Source: Chiridota heheva
Taxonomy: Eukaryota > Echinodermata > Holothuroidea > Apodida > Chiridotidae
Length of the DNA: 64,000 nt
Direction: 5' to 3'
Assembly (NCBI GenBank): GCA_020152595.1
Contig: JAIGNY010004072.1
Span: forward strand, 1,922,501 to 1,986,500
Under the pieces are notes generated by a model, which saw only the letters and a list, made by a program, of their open reading frames with translations, was not told where the DNA came from and ran no database searches. This document shows positions 58,066 to 64,000 of this stretch, in pieces; position 1 is the stretch's first letter; every line of letters begins with the position of its first letter. Made by a program: the position numbers and the translations under genes.

Positions 58066-58455
58066 AGATCTCTACAAAGAGTGTCCTCTCTGCAAATCTC
58101 TACAAAGAGTATCCTCTCTGCATATGAATGTTACATATCTCTACAAAGAGTATCCTCCCTGCAAATGAATGTTGCAGATTTCTACAAAGAGTATCCTCTC
58201 TGCAGATGAATGTTGCAGATCCCTACAAAGAGTATCCTCTCTCAGATGAATGTTGCAGATCCCTACAAAGAGTATCCTCTCTCAGATGAATGTTGCAGAT
58301 CTCTACAAAGAGTATCCTATCTGCATATGAATCTTGCAGATCTCTACAAAGAGTATCCTCTCTCAGATGAATGTTGCAGATCTCTACAAAGAGTATCCTC
58401 TCTGCAGATGAATGTTGCAGATCTCTACAAAGAATATCCTCTCTGCAGATGAATT
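58066..58455. repeat. 41-bp satellite, left block (about 9-10 units)
   Basis: Unit: GCAGATCTCTACAAAGAGTA then TCCTCTCTGCATATGAATGTT. Some units lack one base (CTCTCTCAGATG) and are 40 bp. The block ends abruptly at 58,455 where retrotransposon pol sequence begins; the same satellite resumes at 61,333. Confidence 0.95.
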
Positions 58456-60705
58456 TTTGATCCTCTTAGGTTTGTAGCTCCTGTCATAATAGTGGCTAAG
58501 AATTTAATGCAACAAATTTGGGCCAAGGGACTTGATTGGGATGAACCCATTGAAAAGGAGATCTAGAATCAGAAATTAGAGGGTGGTTACACAATTTGGA
58601 TGATTTAGACAAGATTGAAGTTGATAGATAATTGTGTCCAAATGGGAATAGGGAACAGAGATTACATGTATTTTGTGATGCTCTAATGATGCATATGCAG
58701 CTGTGTGTTATTTGACAAAAATTGGTACAGATGAAACCTACAGTGTGGTTGGTAGCTTTAAAGACAAAGGTAGCCCCTTTAAAAGCTGTAAGCATACCTA
58801 GACTAGAGCTATTAGCAGCTATGTTAGGGCTTGACTTAGCAAAATCAGTAACTAAAGCATTGGCAATAGAAATAAGAGATATACAATTTTGGTCCGATAG
58901 TATGAATGTTTTGTGGTGGGTCAGAGAAAGAAGTGGAAATTTTAGATCATTCGTAGCCAATAGGATAGGTGAAATTCAGACAACTACTAACCCTAGCCAG
59001 TGGAGGTATGTGCCCACTAAGGAAAATGCTGTAGATCTGGCAACAAGAGGTTGCTCAGTTTCTGACTTGAGTAAGAATAAGCTATGGTGGCAGGAACCAG
59101 CATTCTTAAAGTTATCCAAGGAGGAATGGCCAAAGAATAGAATAGATGAAGTAGAAAATGTAGAAGAACGTAGAACAGTTGTATTTATGAGCATGAATTT
59201 ATCAAGTGTAGATAAGGAATGGAGATTAAGTCCTACTGGGTTCTCAAAGTGGTCTAGATTGGTGAGGGTTCTAGCATATGTACATAGACTCATATCAAAT
59301 TGCAGAAGTAAGAAGGAAACTAGGGTACAAGGAAATCTGAACTCAGATGAGATTTGTGAAGCAGAATATGCAATGATTAGACAAGCACAACATGATACAT
59401 TTAAAGACGAGATCAAACAATTGCAAAAAGGATGCGTAGATGCCAAAAGCATTATTAGTTCATTGAGTCCAAGACTAGGCAACGACGGTCTTTAAACAGC
59501 AACTGGTAGACTTGAATTGCATGAGGCTCTTCTATATGATGTTAGGTATCCTATTATTTTGCCTAAAAGACATGATGTGACTAAATTAATTGTTGAAAGA
59601 TATCATGCCCATGGAAATCGTGTTGCAGGGGTAAATCATACGCTCTTTAGATTATCAGAAAAGTTTTGGATCATTGCCACCAGGGAGGAGATAAGGAAAT
59701 GTGAAAATAGATGTGTAGAATGTAAACGTAGAAAGGCTAGAGCTGGACAGCAGGTTATGGCACCATTACCTATGATAAGGACAAAAGCAGGTAGTTTAAG
59801 AGCCTTTGAGAGAGTAGCTGTAGATTTTGCAGGGCCCTTTAACACAAAACAAGGTAGACAGAAACCACAAATCAAACGACACTGATGTCTCTTAACATGC
59901 TTAGCTACAAGAGCAGTTCATTTAGAAATATCATTTAGTCTATATACTGATTCACTTTTGAACACATTTTACAGATTTACTAGTAGGAGAGGTTAGCCTA
60001 AGTTAGTAGTGTCAGACAATAGAATTAATTTTGTTGGAGGTGAACGAGAACTACGTGAAATAGTGAACATGTTGGATAAAGATAAGATTCAGAATGAAAT
60101 GACTCAAGATAGAGTAGAGTGGCAATTTCAACCACCCTTGTCACCTCATTATGGAGAGGCACACAAACGTTTAGTTTGATTTGCTAAGAAGGCAATGTAT
60201 GCTATATTAGGCAAAGCAGACATTTCTGATGAAGAGTTGCTTTCAGCGTTAGTTGGGGCTGAAGGGATGCTCAATTCTAGGCCGTTAACATACCAGTCAG
60301 CATCAGTTAATGATGCAGTACCATTGACACCAAATTATTTTTGGCATGGTCAAATGGGAGGTAGATTTGCTAGTGAAGAGGTCTTAGACAATAGTAGATA
60401 TGATATTAGGAGAAGATGGCGAAGAGAACAGGAACTTATGAGGCATTTCTGGAATAGGTGGATATTAGAATGGTTACCAACTTTGAATCCTAGGAAAAAG
60501 TGGAGAGACAAAACGTGACTTTAGAGTCAATGACATTGTTTTACTTAAGGATAGGTTCAATGCGAGGAAACAATGGCCATTAGGTAGAATAGTGGAAGTA
60601 TTTCCAGGGGCAGATAGTCATGTGAGAGTTGTAAAAGTTAAGACTGCAAACAGTGATTTTGTGAGAAATATTACTAAGATTTGTCATTTAGAAATCACAG
60701 AGTGA
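58456..60705 (+). mobile_element. BEL/Pao retrotransposon pol, 5'-truncated and inactive
   Basis: The order is end of RT (FDPLRFVAPVIIVAKNLMQQ, GLDWDEPIEKE), RNase H (VAPLKAVSIPRLELLAAMLG, QFWSDSMNVLWWV), the integrase zinc finger (YHAHGNRVAGVNHTLFRLSE then CENRCVECKRRKA), and the integrase core (VAVDFAGPF, VVSDNRINF, PPLSPHYGEAHKRLV). A C-terminal domain ends HLEITE at 60,702. PRLEL and the HHCC spacing mark BEL/Pao. The catalytic glutamate position after HYGEAH is lysine, and SDNG is SDNR. There are in-frame stops near 59,882, 59,994 and 60,177 and a frame change near 60,510. Gag, protease and most of RT are missing. Confidence 0.9.
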
Positions 60706-60922
60706 TTTGAAGTATGATAATTTAACGAAATCTAGTAAAGTAACATTAACTAAACAAACATTTGGAAAACAGTTTTAATTTACTTCAAATGAATTGTTAT
60801 TCGTTATATAGAAAACATGGATATAATATGATTATAATATGATGATTAAAAGATGTAATTGTATACGAGTATTAATGTATGTGTGAACATACAAATTTTA
60901 CGGGCTTGAGGTACAGTACCTC

Positions 60923-60936
60923 AAGGAAGGGGAGAA
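60923..60936 (+). promoter_or_regulatory. Polypurine tract of the BEL/Pao element
   Basis: AAGGAAGGGGAGAA lies directly before the TGTT that opens the 3' LTR. This is the usual position of the plus-strand DNA primer in LTR retrotransposons. Confidence 0.75.
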
Positions 60937-61332
60937 TGTTCTAAAGGGTCATTGAACTTGCTATTTTTGTTTATATTCAGCCCATGACTTATTTACATGT
61001 AAATGCATGATCTGGTTAAGAAATCTTGTTTATCTGCATGTATTATGTAACTTGTCTTCACATTCAGAATTGCTCAAAATTCCTTGTATTGTTCTACTGA
61101 GCTGTGCTGAGAGGGTTATATTTTTGTATGTAGTCAGAATGCTTTTTGAGTTAGCACAGGGAACTACTATGGTTGGAAGGAGAAATATTAGGGTGTAAAG
61201 ACAAACACCACAACTTAATGAACATGTATTAAAAAAGGAAGTAAGTTTGTTGAGGAAAAAATAAACTTCAATTAAAATTTAAATACTTTGTTGTGTATTT
61301 ATGTTCAACTGGCGAACCTAAAATGTTCTACA
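60937..61332 (+). mobile_element. 3' LTR of the BEL/Pao element (end approximate)
   Basis: Starts TGTTCTAAAGGGTCATTGAA after the polypurine tract and ends near AACCTAAAATGTTCTACA. The exact end is blurred because the satellite that follows also has TCTACAAAG. An AATAAA lies at about 61,259. No 5' LTR copy was found, so the element is truncated on its left side. Confidence 0.7.
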
Positions 61333-62222
61333 AAGAGTATCCTCTCTGCAAATGAATGTTGCAGATCTCTACAAAGAGTATCCTCTCTGCATATGAATGT
61401 TGCAGATCTCTACAAAGAGTATCGTCTCTGCAAATAAATGTTGCAGATCTCTACAAAGAGTATCCTCTCTGCATATGAGTGTTGCAGATCTCTACCAAGA
61501 ATATCCTCTCTGCAAATGAATGTTGCAGATCTCTACAAAGAGTATCCTCTCTGTAGATGAATCTTGCAGATCTCTACAAAGAGTATCGTCTCTGCAGATG
61601 AATGTTGCAGACCTCTACAAAGAGTATCCTCTCTGCAAATGAATGTTGCAGATCTCTACAAAGAGTATCCTCTCTGCAGATAAATGTTGCAGATCTCTAC
61701 AAAGAGTATCGTCTCTGCAGATGAATGTTGCAGATCTCTACACAGAGTATCCTCTCTGCATATGAATGTTGCAGATCTCTACAAAGAGTATCCTCTCTGC
61801 ATATGAATGTTGCAGATCTCTACAAAGAGTATCCTCTCTGCATATGAATGTTGCAGATCTCTACAAAGAGTATCCTCTCTGCATATGAATGTTGCAGATC
61901 TCTACAAAGAGTATCCTCTCTGCATATGAATGTTGCAGATCTCTACAAAGAGAATCCTCTCTGCATATGAATGTTGCAGATCTCTACAAAGAGTATCCTC
62001 TCTGCAGATGAATAATGCAGATCTCTACAAAGGATATCCTCTCTGCAGATGAATGTTGCAGATCTCTACAAAGAGTATCGTCTCTGCAGATGAATCTTGC
62101 AGATCTCTACAAAGAGTATCCTCTGTACAGATGAATGTTGCAGATCTCTACAAAGAGTATCCTTTCTGCAAATGAATGTTGCAGATCTCTACAAAGAGTA
62201 TCCTCTCTGCAGATGATGTTGC
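61333..62222. repeat. 41-bp satellite, right block (about 22 units)
   Basis: Same unit as 58,066-58,455: GCAGATCTCTACAAAGAGTA then TCCTCTCTGCATATGAATGTT. Units differ mainly at GCATATG/GCAGATG/GCAAATG and TATCC/TATCG. The stretch 61,760-61,975 is the most uniform, indicating recent local amplification there. Confidence 0.96.
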
Positions 62223-63604
62223 AAATATATTTCTCACCATGATACTGTTCATACTTTCCTTAAAAAAGGGCAGATAAATACGTATTCAAAGGTTGATGGA
62301 CTGGCACTTAAAGAACATCCTGAACTGAACAGCCAATGAATCTAAGACTGACATACCAAAACTTATAATTATCCTCAAATTGCAATAGGTCAATAAAGCC
62401 TATCTCTTACACTGTGTATTGATTAGGATATACCTTACAGACCTATACCAACACAAACATTTTCTCTCCTAAATACCCTTGTTGCATTGTAAAATGGGTT
62501 ACCAGGTCATGCAGTAAATCAAATATGTTGCAACCTCAAGAACTTGTGTAAAACATTTTGAGTTTGAATTGTTTTGTAGCCATTCATTTTGTGCCAGGTT
62601 TAAGTAGTTTTGTTCATCAACTGTCATGTCTTTAGCACATGCATACACTGTACACATTGCACATAGTATGTACTATCATAAACTGTTTCATGTCATATAT
62701 GATGCCCATGGAACAGCCTATGGGAAGTCAATGGACAAAACATGCTGGTGTTTTTGGAACTTTTGCAAATTAGATTTCTACCAAAAATTTATAAAACTGT
62801 TCCAACTTATGCAGCACAAACAAAGGCTTTTGTACAAGACTTGATATATGTATTGGAATATTGGAACAATCTACAATCAGCGACAAACAACTTGCCACCT
62901 TCCCCCCCCCCCTCCAATCTACAATCAGCGACAAAAAACTTGCCACCTCCCCCCCCCCTCCTTCTTCCCCCCTTCCCTCAGTGTTGGCATGATTACCGCT
63001 TTAATAACGAAGACGCTACAAACTTTATTCTAAACTTTTTACCAACATTAAAGTGAGGTAGTAGGGAAAAGAAAATGTGCCAAATAATTTTGTCGGTGAT
63101 TGTTGGCAATTATGAAAACCTTTACATCTTTTAGGTCTGACATCACTTCTTACGAAATCATAATTTGTTTGAAAAAATCATAATTTACCTGGAATTGTCA
63201 AAATAAATTTTATTAATATTTTGAATCTATTGACTTATAAATACACTTCTATAGTATAATCAAAAAATTAATAAAGCACATTTAATCATTGTTATGATTA
63301 TCCATCCTAATAGCACAAATATAGGTTTCGCCTGGTTCACAGAATGATGTCAAAATATCTAAATTGGCTACTATTTTCATTACTTTCTTTTCAAATCTCT
63401 TCACTTTTGTTTAAAACTATATTTTCTCAGAATACTACCACTTTTAACTATTTTCAAAATTAGTGATTGCCTTTAATGGCTACAAAAAATATGAAATATA
63501 CCTTGGCAGTTTCTAGATGCAAAATGTGTTAATTAATAATCACTCACTAAAGTAACCTTAAAATATTTTCCTGAGAATTAAAAGGCAAGAATATAACAGC
63601 ATTC
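62223..63604. other. 3' flank of the reductase gene with a small C-rich duplication
   Basis: A segment of about 50 bases, CAATCTACAATCAGCGACAA followed by ACTTGCCACC and a C run, occurs twice at 62,867-62,955. Otherwise AT-rich. The part next to 63,604 is probably the 3' untranslated region of the minus-strand exon. Confidence 0.5.
63209..63214 (-). terminator. Candidate polyadenylation signal AATAAA (minus strand)
   Basis: TTTATT on the plus strand, about 390 bases downstream of the reductase stop codon on the minus strand. Position and spelling only. Confidence 0.3.
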
Positions 63605-63749
63605 TTATGTCCATACTTCCTGCAGATACCTCCCTTCTTCTCGAATAGTTGCTAGTAAGACTGTGGTTTCAAAGTTGCTTTTTCCTGTGTGTTCACTTAG
63701 TATAGTCATCCAGGCTTCCATCACATCTTTAGCCATTCCAGCTGCATCA
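63605..63749 (-). CDS. Last coding exon of a diflavin reductase, methionine synthase reductase-like
   Basis: The acceptor ATATTTCAG is followed by DAAGMAKDVMEAWMTILSEH, TGKSNFETTVLLATIREEGR and YLQEVWT, then a stop at 63,605-63,607. This is the C-terminal NADPH-binding tail of the cytochrome P450 reductase family ('GDA-xx-MAKDV ... RY-xx-DVW'). The ending 'LATxxEExRYLQ(E/D)(V/I)W' is closest, from memory, to methionine synthase reductase (MTRR). That enzyme reactivates methionine synthase by reducing its cobalamin with electrons from NADPH via FAD and FMN. The final aromatic W that stacks on FAD is present as WT. Only this exon lies in the window; the rest should be to the right. P450 reductase or NDOR1 are less likely alternatives. 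Confidence 0.75.
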
Positions 63750-64000
63750 CTGAAATATAAGACATGATAAGATGAGTCTCTGATTCCTGGATGATTTAGA
63801 GGAGGGAATGAACCTGGATGATTTTAAAGCTTAGACATATCTGTTGTATGATAGAGGAAAACTGTGAAGAAAGTATCTTGGAAAGTATCTTGTTCCATTT
63901 GGTTTCAGTATATCACAAGCTTGTAAGAAATTGACTGGTGTAGAGAGATGTCACACTCTGACTCTTATAGCAATTGTTAATATAAATAGCGGTAGTGAAA
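63750..64000. other. Intron of the minus-strand reductase gene
   Basis: The 250 bases upstream (in gene sense) of the last reductase exon. No further exon recognised before the window ends. Confidence 0.5.

Noticed and set aside
58210-58452. 80-codon frame with repeated SDECCRSLQRVS-like words
   Set aside because: It is the 41-bp satellite read through; 41 is not a multiple of three, and unit variants change the phase.

Overview
This is a window of animal nuclear DNA: AT-rich, with split genes, long introns and dense decayed transposons. The short palindrome TAGGCCTA recurs, for example near 3,580, 34,230 and 37,090. With the transposon mix (DIRS-like, BEL/Pao, Crypton/DUF3504, hAT, several LINE types) and a Draper/MEGF10/Nimrod-like receptor, it suggests a marine invertebrate, possibly an echinoderm. 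That taxonomic guess is weak. Most of the window is non-coding, and nearly all open frames of 60-130 codons are chance or lie inside repeats.

Two EMI-domain genes sit head to head. The minus-strand gene has a signal-peptide exon at 24,281-24,387 and two EMI exons at 14,082-14,186 and 13,373-13,485. Its first intron of about 10 kb holds a LINE and a 2.4-kb minisatellite. No further exons were found downstream. The plus-strand gene runs from about 28,348 to 39,782 in nine proposed exons: signal peptide, EMI, a Nimrod-type repeat, MEGF-type EGF repeats, one membrane helix and a tail with tyrosine and SH3-binding motifs. Every splice phase agrees along the chain. Its last exon needs two -1 frame changes to stay open. 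Both genes use the same intron phases through the EMI domain, so they look like diverged paralogues. A third gene enters at the right edge: a minus-strand exon at 63,605-63,749 that ends like methionine synthase reductase or another diflavin reductase.

The rest is repeats. 2.8-12 kb holds a DIRS-like fragment, a hAT-like transposase remnant, two elements with inverted ends and locally duplicated blocks. 12.7-15 kb has a hAT MITE with a perfect 8-bp target duplication and a second hAT-like MITE. LINE remnants lie at 19.2-20.9 kb, 26.6-27.8 kb and 30.7-32.1 kb. TTAA-flanked and hAT MITEs lie at 36.8 and 42.0 kb. At 44.5-49.8 kb, two inverted arms of more than 1.2 kb enclose a decayed gene of a widespread, poorly characterised family. 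Part of that gene has expanded into an 80-bp tandem array, and one arm carries a nested 367-bp MITE whose empty site survives in the other arm. A Crypton/DUF3504 recombinase remnant lies at 53.6-54.6 kb. At 58.1-62.2 kb, a 5'-truncated BEL/Pao retrotransposon interrupts a 41-bp satellite.

The two most interesting regions are the EMI gene pair, with its frame-disrupted final exon, and the 44.5-49.8 kb inverted-repeat structure, which may be an undescribed type of transposon.
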